A DNA stretch of 64,000 bases. Source: Adiantum capillus-veneris. Taxonomy: Eukaryota; Streptophyta; Polypodiopsida; Polypodiales; Pteridaceae. The stretch's first letter is position 1; every line of letters begins with the position of its first letter. The DNA is taken from the NCBI GenBank assembly GCA_014529385.2, contig CM043943.1, positions 103,326,355 through 103,390,354 on the forward strand, in the 5' to 3' direction. Below the pieces are notes generated by a model. It saw nothing but the letters and a program-made list of their open reading frames with translations, did no database searches and had not been told where the DNA came from. Position numbers and translations under genes: made by a program. Below are positions 1 to 12,689 of the stretch, one piece after another.

Positions 1-899
<899 letters not shown>

Positions 900-1283
900 C
901 ATATTAAATGATCAGTTTAACATGAGAAAATCATTTAGGAGAATTAGATATTAGTTATTATGACATTACCTGTCTCTTGAAATCATAGTCGTCCTCGACT
1001 ATGGGGTAGAGAAGATAAAGCATATTCATTAGTCCTTTTCCTAGGGGGTAGAGGATCCCTATGTTACCCTACGACATCGTTCCAGAATGAATGACTAGTC
1101 TATTTGGCGCTTGAGAGCCTAAGGTGCCGCAAGCATGTCTGCACATTAGTCCTATCAATCTTCCATAGTAGAGTGACAAGCTCTACTTGGTGTTTGGAAG
1201 ACGTCGTCTCCGCAAACTTAATATAAGCATGCATACTACTTCATTTTTGTGCACAATAAAGAAAAAGAGAGTCTTATAAGACA
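900..1283 (-). mobile_element. 3' LTR (partial) of a Ty3 chromovirus
   Basis: Read on the minus strand, an LTR begins at 1283 with TGTCTTATAAGAC, just downstream of the pol stop at 1319-1321 and a short purine-rich stretch. The same start and roughly the next 280 bp recur in opposite orientation at 38518 onward, including the shared block AGTAGTATGCATGCTTA and the AGACATGCTTGCGG box. This recurrence identifies it as an LTR. The distal end (CA) cannot be fixed without a second intact copy; 900 is an estimate. Confidence 0.7.
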
Positions 1284-1318
1284 AAAACTTTCTTCATTTT
1301 TAACATTTGTACATTTGC

Positions 1319-2882
1319 TTACTCTAGGGAAGAATTGTAAGCATTGACAAGGTTTAGGTTATCCTTTAGTCGTATGCCTTGCATCCATCTAGCATCTTCA
1401 AAAGGATAATTCTTAAACTTAATAAGATATCATCAGATAGTCTTATCGTCTCTTAGTACCTTGTCTTCATGTTGGAGAATGGACTCGGGTTGCAGCACCT
1501 CTTCTTGGTCCTCGATCTCCGGTGGGTCTTCAATAGTTGGTTCTTGAGGTGGCTCTCCTTTGTAAGGCTTTAGTAGGTATGAGCCGCATGGTTGGGCAAT
1601 TTTGAAAGGCTATCTCATTGATTGACCTAAGAATCTGGAAGGGACAATAATACCTTTTGCTAACTTAGCATAGTACTTTTGGTGTCCTGTAGGATTCTTG
1701 CACGTCGTGTGCCTTAATCGAGCCTTGGGAAATTTGAGTAGGACCCAATCATTTTCTTTAAAGGCTTGGGCTCTTCTGTGCTTGTCAGCAGCAGCCTTTT
1801 GCCTTTGTTGTGAGATAGAGGTAGCATCCTTAATCTTTTGGAAAGATTCTTTTAGGTCTCGTATCTGCAGTCAGCGAAGATCTTCCCGTGTACCTTAAAT
1901 AACAGGGGACTTTTTTATCTTCCCTCAATGACCTCAAAAGGTTCTTTTCCCGTGGAAGTATGTACATTGTTATTGTAGGCATACTCCACTAAGGGAAAGT
2001 ACTTCTCCCATTGGGATCTTTGATCTAATTCCGTTACATAGGCTTTTAGTAGATCGAGAATTGTTAGGTCAGCTATTTCACTTTGGCCATCCGTTTGCGG
2101 ATGATAGGCCGAAGAGAAGTTTAGCCTTGTCCCTAAATTCTCAAAGAGACGCTTCCAGAATTACTGGTCATTCTAGGATCCCTATCCGACACTATGGACA
2201 TTGGCAAGCCATGATACTTGAAGATTTGTGAAATGAAGAGGGTTGCCATTTGATGGGCTTTGATAGTCTTTTTGACAGGTATAAAATGAGCTTGTTTATT
2301 GAACCTGTTTACTATCATCCATATTCCCGTATTCCCATGGATAGACTTAGGCAATCCAAAGATAAAATCCATGAATATGCTCTCCCATGGTGAATTAGGG
2401 ATTGGCAAAGGTTGAAGCAATCCAGGTTGCTTCCCTCTATCAAACTTCGTCTTTTGGCATACCACACATTTAGAAACATATTCTTGTATGTTTGCTTTCA
2501 TGGTAGGCCAATAGAAATATGTTTCAATTCCTTTTAGGGTAGATTGAATCCCTCCATGCCGTGCATAAGGAGGAGCATGAGATTTATATATTACTTTCTC
2601 ACGTAATGAGCTAGTAACACATAGTCTATTGCCATAGAGAAGATAACCATCTTGTAAAGTGAATGGTTCCTCTTTCTTCCCTAATGCAAGGGCTGAAATC
2701 ACATCTCTAAAATCGGGATCAATAGCATACTCATCTATCATAGAAGATATATCATTGTGAATTGCTATGGAAACCACATTCACTCTCGGCCGTCTTGAGA
2801 GAGCATTGGCTACTTGATTATGCTTGCCAGCAATGTGAGCAATATGAAAATGGAATTGCGAAAGGAAATTTTCCCACCTCAT
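1319..2882 (-). pseudogene. Ty3 chromovirus integrase with C-terminal chromodomain (broken)
   Basis: Minus-strand pol 3' end. 2133-2882 encodes the end of RNase H and its connection, then the integrase H2C2 zinc module (CVVCQKTK) and the first part of the DDE core (MDFIFGLPKS, IVSDRDPR). About 1900-2130 continues the core in another frame (NNNVHTSTGKEPFEVIEG). 1319-1480 encodes a chromodomain: PESILQHEDKVLRD, two adjacent stop codons, then YLIKFKNYPFEDARWM. Chromodomains at the integrase C-terminus define chromoviruses and guide insertion to chromatin. The tandem stops and frame changes make the gene dead. Confidence 0.85.
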
Positions 2883-4098
2883 TTGTTTGTCGGAGAGCTT
2901 GGTCTACGTCATGAAGTACTTAAGACTTTGGTGATCCGTTTGCAGAATGAAAGGAATCCCCAATGAATAGTGCTTCCATGAATCTAAGGCATGTAGAACT
3001 GCGTGGAGTTTCTTTTCATATATGCCTAGAGCTTTCTCAACAGGGTCAAGCCTTTGACTTTCATAGCCTATGGAGTGACCTTCTTGGAGCAAAACAGCTA
3101 CAAGGCAATCACCACAAGCATCACATTGGTCCTCAAATGGCTTTGAGAGATCCGGTACTGTAAGCACAGGTTGAGAGATAAGCTTTTTGAAAGCATTGTT
3201 CTCCTTGGCAGACCAAGTATACCTAATGTTTTTCTTTGTTAGGTCATGTAATGGTCGTGTTATTAGTGAGAACTTTTCTATGAAGCGTCTATAGTATGCA
3301 CACATACCTATAAAGCTTCTTAGTTCATGAAGATTCCTTGGTTTAGGTCATCCTTTTATTACCTCTAACTTTGATGGATCCATTGAATGCCATCTTGAGA
3401 GATACTGTAACCTAAATATTGAATCTCTTGTAAGAAAAATTCACTTTTCTTTCGATCAACATAACGTTTATTCTCTCTTAGAACTTGAAATATTACCTGG
3501 AGGTGTTGCTTGTGTTCGTCTAATGAATTAAAGTAGATGATGATATCATCAAAGAACACTCCAGTAAAGGTTCGGTGAGGCCTAAATAGCTTCTCCATCA
3601 AACGGTTGAATGTGGCTGGTGCATTGGTCAAGCCAAAAGGCATGACAATGTATTCGTGAAGACCAAACATAGTGTGAAATGCAGTCTTTACAATGTCTTG
3701 ATCAACTATCCTTATTTGATGATAGCCACTTTTTAGGTCAATCCTACTGAAGTAGGTGGATCCTTGTAGCTTATCAAATAGGTCTTCTTCCCGTGGAACG
3801 AGAAACCTATTTTTGATAGTGATCCTATTTAGTGCTCTATAGTCGACATACATACGATATGTGCCGTCTTTCTTTTACACTAATAGCACAGGAGAACAAA
3901 ATGGAGATGATGAGCTAGGCCTAACCATGCCCTTCTCAACTGACTCATGCACTTGCCGCATAATCTCCTCTTGTTGAGCTTGAGAAACACTATAAGGAGG
4001 TTTATTAGGTGGTGAACTTCCTGGAAGAAGTTCAATTGCATGGTCATCATTGCCTCATTTAGGAGGTAGTTCACAAGGGATGTCGTCAATAAAAACAT
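2883..4098 (-). pseudogene. Ty3 reverse transcriptase and RNase H (broken)
   Basis: 3365-3853 holds the RT palm: [29 protein letters not shown], and the catalytic box as FFDDIIIY (FFDD in place of YVDD). 2904-3305 holds the RT thumb (YYRRFIEKFS) and RNase H, with TDHQSLKYF near its end. 3880-4098 covers the region upstream of RT in shifted frames (the SPPNKPPY-type linker). At least two frame changes separate these blocks, so it is a decayed copy. A sister fragment of the same family lies at 51765-52630. Confidence 0.88.
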
Positions 4099-4099
4099 C

Positions 4100-4720
4100 T
4101 TAAAACCCCTTGAGAAAGTTGGATAACTCTAATTCTTTGTGATTGTTTATATTTTCTTTTGCTAAAGCATTAGGTTCATTTTGAGAATCTTTAACAGAAA
4201 TCATGTACACGAAAATAGAGCTCTTTATTGACTTATTGAAAGCTTGTGTGTGTACAATGGGTATGGTGTTACCCATTTCCTTAGCATCTGTGTACATATC
4301 ATTTTCCCTGAACCAAAAGGAGATTCTCCTTTCAAGGAATTTGACATTGGCAGCCATGCGATCAAACCATGGTGCCTCTAGGATTACATCCTCATGGTTG
4401 AGAGGAGAGATAAAGAACTCCTCTTTGTCTACATAGCTTTGGACATGGAGCCTCAATTTTCCGATTAAGGGAGTGATTGAAGCTTCTTGCCCCTTGAAAG
4501 CACCGTCTGCGGGTAGGACATCTCCCATCTCATAGGCTTGTATGCCTAGCTTGGTGGCCAACTCTGTGGATATGAAATTGTGAGTAGAACCAGGGTCAAA
4601 GAGAATAAAAGCATCATGTTCTCTTACCTTTCCCCAAGCATGGCATAGAGGAGATCCTTTGTGGTGAGTTTCCTCCTCTTGGATTTTGACCATGTTAACC
4701 CTCACGCACATTCCTATCAC
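4100..4720 (-). pseudogene. Ty3 chromovirus retropepsin (gag-pol protease) fragment
   Basis: A 206-codon open frame with the retropepsin signature FDPGSTHNFIS near residue 40 and DVILEAPWF in the ILG-type position. DPG for DSG at the active site is common in plant Ty3 elements, so it need not be a lesion. It lies upstream (minus strand) of the RT block. The gag expected farther upstream is absent, because sequence beyond 4720 belongs to a different, plus-strand element. Confidence 0.8.
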
Positions 4721-4986
4721 CTACGATAGACGCCGTATTATTTATTTGGTAGAGTCAAGTACCGGGCTTGTCGGTCCAATAGGAATGGTTAAGAGTGATC
4801 GCCGATGAGAGATGCACTCTAAAACTGGAACCTATAATGTTTGGGTAAGATTGGCTAAGTGTGGGCACCCAAATGTGAATAGGCAAGCCCATATAAAAGT
4901 CAATCTAAACCTAAAATACCTCATTCTCTATTTTGTGCAATGCAAGAAGAGTGCTCTTGCTCCATCTCCTCTCTGTCTCCCTTATG

Positions 4987-5056
<70 letters not shown>

Positions 5057-5320
5057 CTTGAGAGAGAGAGAGAGAGAGAGTGATCGAGCATTGCGGCGGC
5101 ACAACGGCGGCGAGGCGGTTGAGCGCGGCGAGGCGGTGGTTCCCTCTTCTTCGCGGCGAGGAATCCTCCACGATAGCAAGCATAGAGCGGTGAGTGATAC
5201 ACCATCGTCATCTTTGAGCTTACTAGTTTAGGTTGGTTGTGTGTTTGCAGCCATTTGTGGCTCACACACAATGTACGGCAAGTCCCTTGCATTGACACGT
5301 GCGACAGACATGCACATTTT
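4721..5320 (+). mobile_element. probable 5' LTR of an Athila/Tat-like Ty3 element
   Basis: Inferred from the primer-binding site directly to its right and the gag downstream. No second LTR copy lies in the window, so the left boundary is not resolved. The segment contains the TG/GA microsatellite and a GC-rich stretch (5085-5160) unlike its surroundings, but no coding region. Confidence 0.45.
4992..5080. repeat. compound (TG)n(CG)n(GA)n microsatellite
   Basis: TG repeats to 5050, CG repeats 5051-5056, then GA repeats about 5060-5080. A composite simple repeat inside the presumed LTR. Confidence 0.95.
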
Positions 5321-5338
5321 TGGCACTGTTGCCAGGAA
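5321..5338 (+). other. primer-binding site (tRNA-Asp-like, Athila/Tat type)
   Basis: TGGCACTGTTGCCAGGAA matches, with a few transitions, the TGGCGCCGTTGCCGGGGA site used by plant Athila/Tat elements (complementary to tRNA-Asp). All of the differences are C-to-T or G-to-A changes. It marks the start of reverse transcription of the element whose gag follows. Confidence 0.7.
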
Positions 5339-6238
5339 AATTCCATACACTAAGCTTGAGCAGCACTCTATGCTGCTTTATGGTGCAATTTCAAATGTAG
5401 GAAGGTAGAGAAGGAAGGTGTGTGTGTTGAGAAGGAGTTTGTTTTGCTGCTGTGTACTGTTTTGTTAATAAGGTGTTGAAAGGTACTATGTTTTTTTGTT
5501 CATAAGGTGTTTAGAATTAAGGTAGGAGAGCTATAATGTTAGTCATGTAAGGTACAGTAAGTAGATTTGTTAGCTAATGAGTTTCTCTAGTATTGTGTTA
5601 GTGTGTAGCAGTAGCTTTGTTAGTGGTAAGTAGGTAGGTTAGGTGTGTGTGTGCTCGCGTGCGAAGCGCAGCCACGACGACCTTATCCAAAAAAATTAAA
5701 AAATTAAAAAAAATTAAAGGTAGGAGCGGGATCGAGAATATCCCCTAGACCCAAGCCCAAGCTCAAGCTCAGGCTCAGGCTCAGGCTCAGGCTCAGTCCC
5801 CCTTTAAAGTTACGTATTTTAGCCTCACACGTAAGTAAAATTTGACTTGTTTGAGGACCAACGGAGCTTCGGGTAACCGAACACTGTGTTGTAAAGTACA
5901 TCACAATCCCCTGAGCAATATGCTTGTTTCGAGCTATCACATGCTCTAATCCAAAAACGGATCATTAAAAAACATCAAAAAAACGAGTGAAAACGGGCGC
6001 CTAAAAAAGTAAGCGGTTAACCTTCAAGGTTATTCGCCGACGCTTGTAGGGTACGCAAGGCACATGCATCTACGCTCTGGTTGTGTGCTAGAGACGGAGC
6101 AACTAGCAAGCAATTCGACTTACACAATTTCTCAATATCCACCTACCTTAGGTTCTGGGCCCTCGGCGGGGACCCCAAGGTAGTACCACTCAGGACCCGC
6201 ATATAGCATCTAGTGACTCTTCCTCTGACTACGACGTC
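5339..6238 (+). other. retroelement leader; no ORF; GCTCAG repeat
   Basis: A 0.9-kb untranslated leader between primer site and gag, typical of Athila/Tat elements. It includes an A-rich stretch at about 5690-5715 and a hexamer repeat (GCTCAG, about six imperfect units, 5761-5796). I see no gene. Confidence 0.5.
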
Positions 6239-8515
6239 ATGGAGGGTTACCCAATGCCTAATCCTGATAGCTCAAGCCAAGACATGCATGCCATGGGCCC
6301 ACTGTCTGAGCCGAGCATGCTTAGCCGCTTGAAGGAAACGTTTAGTAGAGCCACTCGCTCCGAACATGGAGCTAACGATATAAATGAGGGGGGTGGGGAA
6401 GTAAATTCGCCATTCATGACCCACGTAGACCCCACGCTCTTGGAAAGTGTGTACGTGAATACTCCATTCAATGCACCCCCTGACTCTTCAGAGCTATTCC
6501 CCTCCGAGGTCATATTACCTGATGGTAGAAGCCTTGCCGAAGTGCAAGAGGCTGAGCAATATATCATTGCGGCTAGGGAAAAGGAGATCGAGAGCTTACG
6601 CAAGGCGGAGCAACGAAGAGAGTTAAAATCAAAAGCCCCTATATCAATATCCTTGCTAGGAGAGCAATCGAGTGCTCCTGAATTAGCCACCACTATGGGT
6701 CAACGCATAGAGAACCACATTGTATCCAGTTCAAAGGACACCCCTAGCACCTCAAGCCTAGATGGAGCGTTCTTAAATGAGAACTGGGAGTATGAACTAC
6801 ACAAGTCACACCTATCACGTGGGTTGGTTAGATGTCCTACAATCCACAATGGGTGCTCCTAGTGTGGAGGATCAACAACAAAAAGTTTGTGAGGTCATCC
6901 ATAGGGTTATTGAGTTAGAGAGACAGAACAAGGGGATCAACATGCCTTCAATGGGTCTCATGAGATTCTTGGATACAGGGAAGGCTAAATCACCAACTTT
7001 ATCACAAATGGAGACTCCCTCGGTAAGTCCGATGGATCCTCCAAATGTTGTTTCGCCAGGGGTCTCAGTGCAATCTGAGCCCACAAGTGAGCTTTACTTT
7101 TCCAAAGTCTAGCTCATCTTTCCCTTGATGACACCATGCCTACCCCAATGATGGGCATGCCAAGAAACATGCCATGGACCTCATTTGTTAGTAAAGTACC
7201 ACTACATGGTAGCTCAATGCCTGCAACACTACCTACAAGTGTGTACCAATCGTATACACCCATGGGTCCTCGTACTCATGTAGTTCCTACCCCTCCCATT
7301 GTTTCAACAACCTATGCTCCACAACCACAACACCCAAGTTCTTATTTCCATGGGACTATATCGGCTAGCATTAGCATGTCACATCCGACGTCTGCTATGC
7401 CTAAGGCCACACATATGAACTTTGGACCGCCACATGGCACAACACCGTACCAAACATGGAACCCAAGGGCTTCCTATACGCCAATCCCAATGCCAATATC
7501 TACTCCACATGTAGTCTTTGGAGCACCTTCACCCACGGTGCCTGCTCACTTAGGTGACTTGGCAACATTTGCTCAAGTTATTGGTCGATCTATTGCTGAG
7601 AATATGCGTAACACGCCTGATAGAGAGCCTAGAAGTAAGGCACTACAAATAGCCAAGCTCACACAAAAATTTAGTGAAGACGGGGATGTGAGAAAGCATA
7701 TCGAAGTGTTTGAACAAATATGAGATTCTCTAGGAGAACACAATGACCTGCATAAGAGTAATGCTTTAAGCCTAACCTTAAGCGGGAAGGCAAAGGATTG
7801 GTATAGAACCCTAAGGGTGGAAGAAAAAACGATTTACCCTACTCTTAGGAAACTGTTCTTGAAAGAATACATACGAGAGGGAGTACTTTGGGGTGTAGCC
7901 TCTCAGGTCCAGAAAGCCCAACAAGAGGAAGGAGAGTCGGTGAGAGACTTTATTAGTTGCTTAAAGCATTTAAACTCTCGTTGTAATCCAAATGAGTGCT
8001 TCAATAATAATCAATTGCTTGATAGATTCATTAGGGGATTACGACATGAGGATATCTACAATGGCCTAGTCATTAGAGGTATCACCACTTGGGAAGCGGT
8101 CACCACCAATGCGACCCAACTGGAAGATATTATAATGAATCAAGGAGAAAGAGTGTCCGTTGACCCTAAATCTACTAGCTCTCAAGCATCGGGGCATCAA
8201 CCAATGACCCTAAAGCCTATTGCTAAGGAGCCAAAGATATCTGAGATGACTTTAGCAGATCTCACCAAGGCCATTCAAGAGAGTCTTAAAGACAATCGTG
8301 CTCCACAAAACAATCATACGTATCCAAGAAGGGAGCAACGATGGTGCTCAATATGCCATGGTCCGCATAGTACCAGTGACTACCCTAATTTTAGAATGAA
8401 ATTGAATGGGAATTGCAATGCCCGTGGAAGGTATAGTCATCAAGCTAAGGATTGCATAGTATTTAAGCGCGCAATGGCCAATAGAACAACCTTAGCATGG
8501 ACAGACACACCTTGA
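6239..8515 (+). pseudogene. Athila/Tat-like gag (capsid-nucleocapsid), broken
   Basis: The main frame starts at ATG 6239. An N-terminal charged region (SLAEVQEAEQYIIAAREKE) is followed by a Pro/Thr-rich linker (about 7136-7560). The retrotransposon gag core follows (LTLSGKAKDWYRTL, KLFLKEYI, ESVRDFISCLKHLNSRC), then a nucleocapsid region with two decayed CCHC knuckles (CSICHGPHSTSDY has Tyr for the last Cys; CNARGRYSHQAKDC has Arg for the second). The frame is lost between about 6860 and 7110 and a TGA interrupts at 7721-7723. Pol is missing: the sequence changes to a Copia fragment near 8700. Confidence 0.85.
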
Positions 8516-8699
8516 GTGCCTGCATTGATGCCGGCTCCACCTCTTGAACAAACTTCACAACACATGGTCCATAGGGCCCAAAATCTTGTTCAAACAACAC
8601 CCTTATCACGACTCACGTTGCAAAGAACGGCCCTTACGTTGCTTATCATCCCTTTGCACATAATATGCTTTGCCATAATGCGAGCTAGTCATGGTCTTT

Positions 8700-9271
8700 T
8701 GATGCATCTCCTATGACAAAAGTGCACTAGTAACATCATCATATTTTAGTGTACCATTAGGAACAGAGTTACTAACAGCTGTGCAAAAGATATCCCAAGA
8801 GGGTGGTAATAAACAAAGCAAAAAGATTGCTTTCATCTCATTATCAATGGTCATGCATTGTGCACGAATCTAGGCAAAAAAGAGAATCAAAATCATTGAT
8901 ATGGCTGGCAACGCTGACTCCTTTATACAAAGGTTGAAAATTTTTTGCATCATGAAAACCTTATTGCTAGCCATATCCTTTTTGTAAGTGTCGCATAATT
9001 TCTGCCATAAGGCATGAACAGTCTCGCATTCTAACATTGAAAAGTACACTGACTCACCAAGGTGCGGTCTAATTGTAGACCTGCATAGCTCAACAAGCTC
9101 CTTCCACTAAAACTAAGTCATGTGCGTATCTTCAGTTCTAACCACATAGGCAATAGGCAACTTTTGCTTCTTTTGGACTAGCACATCATGCATTTGGTTC
9201 TTCCAAAGCTGAAAATTAGTGCCATCAATTTTCTTTATGTCATAAATGTCACGGTCTTTGCTAGTAGACAT
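8700..9271 (-). pseudogene. Copia gag N-terminus (UBN2/DUF4219-like), truncated
   Basis: Minus-strand start at CAT 9269-9271. The readable start MSTSKDR is followed by YDIKKIDGTNFQLWKNQM, the conserved opening of plant Copia gag, and VLVQKKQKLPIAYVV. Downstream matches such as VHALWQKLCDTYKKDM (around 9000) confirm the family, but stops interrupt it. The element is cut off near 8700, so protease, integrase and RT are missing. Confidence 0.8.
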
Positions 9272-10486
9272 GGTGACAAAATTACCAAAAGATTTTGGGA
9301 AAATTTTGGTAGAGTCTCCTTTGTATTTGGGACTATATCAACGAAAATACGAGACAAAATGACCAAGTATGTTACTCACACAGCATAAAAGAGGGCAATG
9401 CCTCTCAAAAGCACACTGCATAGAGACCAACTGAGGTGCATAAGTTGTCAAATTGACCATAGACCACCAACTCGGCGTCAAAAGCACCTAGACCACTCTA
9501 TACATGTCCTATAGTGAGGCCTTGTAAGGGATGCTCCAGCTACCTGTATCACCGAAGGTATCTCCACATTTGAGAATACCCCAGCTCAATGAAAACCTCA
9601 TGCTATTGACCCTCAACAATGTAGGTTATGCAGCAAAACGTATCTCCACATTTGAGAACACCCCAACTCAATGAAAACCTCACGCTATTGACCCTCAACA
9701 ACGAAGGTTATGCAACAAAACATATAGCCAAGTCTCAGAAATGGTCCGGACTGCCATACTAGCCAAAAGATGGCTCCACAAAATCATACAATGGCGATAT
9801 CCACAAAGACGTACAAGTCTATCACATCGCTCAAACAGGCGCCAAAAGCATGTGCATGCAAAGAAATATCCCTGTGGGGAGTCAAACTACTCTCAAAAGA
9901 GCTCAAACACTGTCAAAAGTGCCAACATATGCATGCACGCATAAAAAACTTCTCCCACTAGAACCAGAATATCGCAAGCATTGAAACCTGCAGCATGTGA
10001 GTCAATGTCAATGCCATAGCCGAAGCTAAAATCGAGCTCGAGAAGCATAGAGGAAGCTAACCAAGCCTCTTTATGTACCTATACATGTACCTATATTTGT
10101 ACCTGCAGTCAAAGAAGACAATGCCATCAAATTCTCATTCTATGTGTGTGTATGAGGCCACTTTGAAAGAGGCTACACACTCTTGAATGAGCCGTGGGCT
10201 CTCATAGATAAAAGAGATTGCAACAATGGTACCTGTAAAGGCTATTGAAGCTCTGCAACACAAACTACCAAAAGAGAGCTGAAAAATGCAGCTCCTAAAT
10301 CGTAGCTCGAATGAGGTTTTTGATGGCACGAATGTCTCCAAAAAGGGGGTAAAACCCTAGGACACTTGATGGAAACACTCTCGGAATGCTGAATTTGCTG
10401 ATGCCGAAGTGGAAACCCTGTTTGCACTCTTGAAAGTGCACGCGACGCGGAAGCAATTTCGAGAAGGAAATAGCTCTCTTACCAGA
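9272..10486 (-). other. Copia leader, no coding sequence
   Basis: The long untranslated stretch between the inferred LTR/primer site (10473-10732) and the gag start at 9271 (minus strand). It contains an 82-bp tandem duplication (listed separately). One segment (about 9470-9530, AACTCGGCGTCAAAAGCACC) resembles the leader repeat at 13050 of the neighbouring Copia, so the two elements are related. Confidence 0.55.
9558..9721. repeat. 82-bp tandem duplication (2 copies)
   Basis: Two adjacent 82-bp units (9558-9639 and 9640-9721), both starting GTATCTCCACATTTGAGAA and ending in GCAAAAC or ACAAAAC, with only a few transitions between them. It lies inside the Copia leader. Confidence 0.95.
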
Positions 10487-10732
10487 TGAAGGAGAGGAGC
10501 TGGGAGCACAGCGGAAGAGGAAGATGAATAAGCACACACACTCACACACATAGGTTGGAGGGGGAGAGCTGACACACACTATGTGCCCCCTTTCTTTCTT
10601 CTCTATCTTATGCACTTAGGCACAATACACACTCTACTTTTTGTTAGTGGCTCACACAAGTGTATAGCTGTACACTTAGGGTTAGTAGCAGTTAGTGATG
10701 GGCAGTCGGCCACATGGCCATTAAACCTAACA
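10473..10732 (-). mobile_element. 5' LTR and degenerate primer site of truncated Copia
   Basis: Read on the minus strand, a candidate LTR runs from TGTTAGG at 10732 to ...CTTCA at 10487 (246 bp), nearly the length of the better-defined LTR at 14451-14695 (245 bp). It is followed two bases later by TGGTAAGAGAGC (10473-10484), 10 of 12 identical to the initiator-Met primer site TGGTATCAGAGC. It interrupts a coiled-coil reading frame on its right. The call rests on length, position and the partial primer match, because no partner LTR is present. Confidence 0.55.
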
Positions 10733-11330
10733 ATCTTTATCCTCTTGCAGCTTTGTGATCTCCTCGGACACTTCAGCTATTTGCAGAGTCAATGTGTCTC
10801 TTTCAGTGTTAGCTTCCTGTAACACTTTTCTTTGTATCTCTTGCTCTCTTTCAGTGTTCTTTGCTCTCTGCATATATCCTTGCTGCTCTCTTTCAAGAGT
10901 GTCGTGCTCTCTCATCATATTCTCCTCTTGTGTTTTGAGCATGTGGTTCTCTTCTACCACAAAGAGAGATCGTGTTCTGATTCCATCTAAAATCTTATGT
11001 GCCTCTCTAACATCTTCTTCGTTGGCTACCACCACACTTCTGGTAGTAGACTCTAGCAATGGTCCGGCAAAGGGGACTTAGTGACCCATACTGAGTGGTA
11101 CTCCCACTGGAGGGGGATGCCATGGACTCTCCAGAGGTCTCCATCATGGCAGAGGTGGAATCTGCACCATCCCTCGCTCTCTGGGCGGTGATATGTGCAT
11201 TTTTGGTTCTCTTTCTTGTGTACCTCAGTCCCTGGGCTTTTCTTCAGCTTTCTCTTCCTTCTTAGTAGCCCATGGTGGTTTAGATGTTCCATAAATTGCC
11301 TCAGATGCATCCTCATATGAATATCGCTTT
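10733..11330 (-). pseudogene. fragment of a coiled-coil accessory ORF related to the 1091-codon ORF at 23316-26591
   Basis: The minus-strand frame is rich in Glu/Lys/Arg heptads. It matches in order the central coiled coil of the large ORF: VVVANEEDVREAHKIL with RTRS here versus DEKDMHMVHELLSKIKERS there, and ERDTLTLQIAEVSEEIT here versus ERDGLILQLAEASREVT there. Upstream of the coil a low-complexity Ser/Thr-rich linker is also shared in style. It is cut on one side by the Copia LTR at 10732 (which supplies the stop) and on the other by Copia RT sequence near 11340. It shows that this accessory ORF family exists in more than one element. Confidence 0.6.
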
Positions 11331-11339
11331 GAGGAGGTT

Positions 11340-12465
11340 GTCATAGGTGCAAGATGCAATGTAGTCATCTTGACCATTGGAGAAAAGATCTCATCAAAAT
11401 CTATGTCTTTCTTTTGCTTGAATCCGTTAGCAACCAATCTAGCCTTATACTTAGGCTCGGGATCTTCTATCGTGTACTTCTTCACCCATTTGCAAGGCAA
11501 TTCTTGTTTAGCCTCTGGCAACTCTGCTAATTGCCAAGTCCCATTGGATGAGATTGAGTTATACTCAGATTGCATAGCCTACTCCCACTTCATGGTATCT
11601 TTTATTTGAATAGCTTTGTGATAACAAGTGGACTCACCGAAGTCAATGACTAACAAATAGTACAATCCTGGCTAAAAACGCTCAGGTGCACGAGATACAC
11701 GAGTAGATCTTCTAAGTGTTGACTGGTGGATTCCGCTCTCTTTGGAGCAACATATGTTTATGTACTTGTGGAAGGTGCATCATTAGCATGTCCATCATTC
11801 TACGTAACTGGTGGTGAGGCAACATCCTCAAATCTTACTATGTGATATTCAATCTCTTTCACTAGCTGTCTATGCATCTTAGACTCGTTGAATATCACCT
11901 TTGACTTGCATATAACCTTCTTAAATTTTGGGTGCCAGAGACACCGATCCCATCTCTCCATCCACACCATATCCAATGAAGATGCATTTGTATGATTTGG
12001 GATCCAGCTTCTTCCTAAGCTCTTCTGGCACATGTGAGAATGCCTCACACCACCCAAATACACATAACCTATCATAACTAGGTTGTTTGCATCTCCACAT
12101 CTCTTGCATTCATCCTTCTATCACACCGTGTTGAGTGGTGTGTAAGGCATGGTTAACTGTCTTCTAATGCCTCGTTACTGCAGAAGTCCTTGAACTTAGA
12201 GGAGATATACTGGCCTCCATTATCACTTTGTAAAGATTTAAGTTTTCTACCTGATTGGTTTTCTACTATGGCTAAGAATTTCTGAAAGACACTAAAGACT
12301 TCACTCTTCTGCTTCCACACCTTCCTAGTAGAGTCATCTATGAATGTTCGGAATTATAATACCCCCCCCAAAGACTTAGCAGGCATAGGTCTGCATAAGT
12401 CGCAATGAACAAGATATAGAGGACTTCCTAACTCCTTTTCTAAAGGCATTGAGGTCAACCTAGTC
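11340..12465 (-). pseudogene. Copia integrase and RT N-terminus, truncated
   Basis: Minus strand. 12100-12465 is the integrase core (FIDDSTRKVWKQKSEVF, LKSLQSDNGGQYISSKF). 11800-12110 is its C-terminal part (YDRLCVFGCEAFSHVPE, YKCIFIGYG, KVIFNES). 11340-11575 is the start of RT (NGTWQLAELPEAKQELPCKW, YKARLVANGFKQKKDIDF). RT stops abruptly after the MTTL motif and is replaced by unrelated sequence. Stops and frameshifts separate the blocks. Confidence 0.85.
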
Positions 12466-12689
12466 TATTTTTCATAAATGCAATGCTCACATATGGTCGC
12501 CATAGCATGCTCATTCAAATCTTCCCACTGATCATCAGTGTATGCACTCTTTTTCCTCTCACGTAACGATGTTATCAAGCCCTTATTGATCAACACATCT
12601 TTCATACACTGCTTCCAGATTTCAAAGTTTGCGCCATCAAACTTTTTAATGTAGTACTCATCCTTATCCAAAGCACTACTAGTAGCCAC
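12465..12689 (-). pseudogene. Copia gag N-terminus fused directly to integrase by deletion
   Basis: Starts MATSSALDKDEYYIKKFDGA with FEIWKQCMKDVL, the plant Copia gag opening. After HAMATI the frame passes straight into CEHCIYEK, the zinc-ligand end of the pre-integrase domain. The rest of gag, the nucleocapsid knuckle and the protease are therefore deleted (junction about 12495). This makes an internally deleted Copia copy. Confidence 0.8.
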
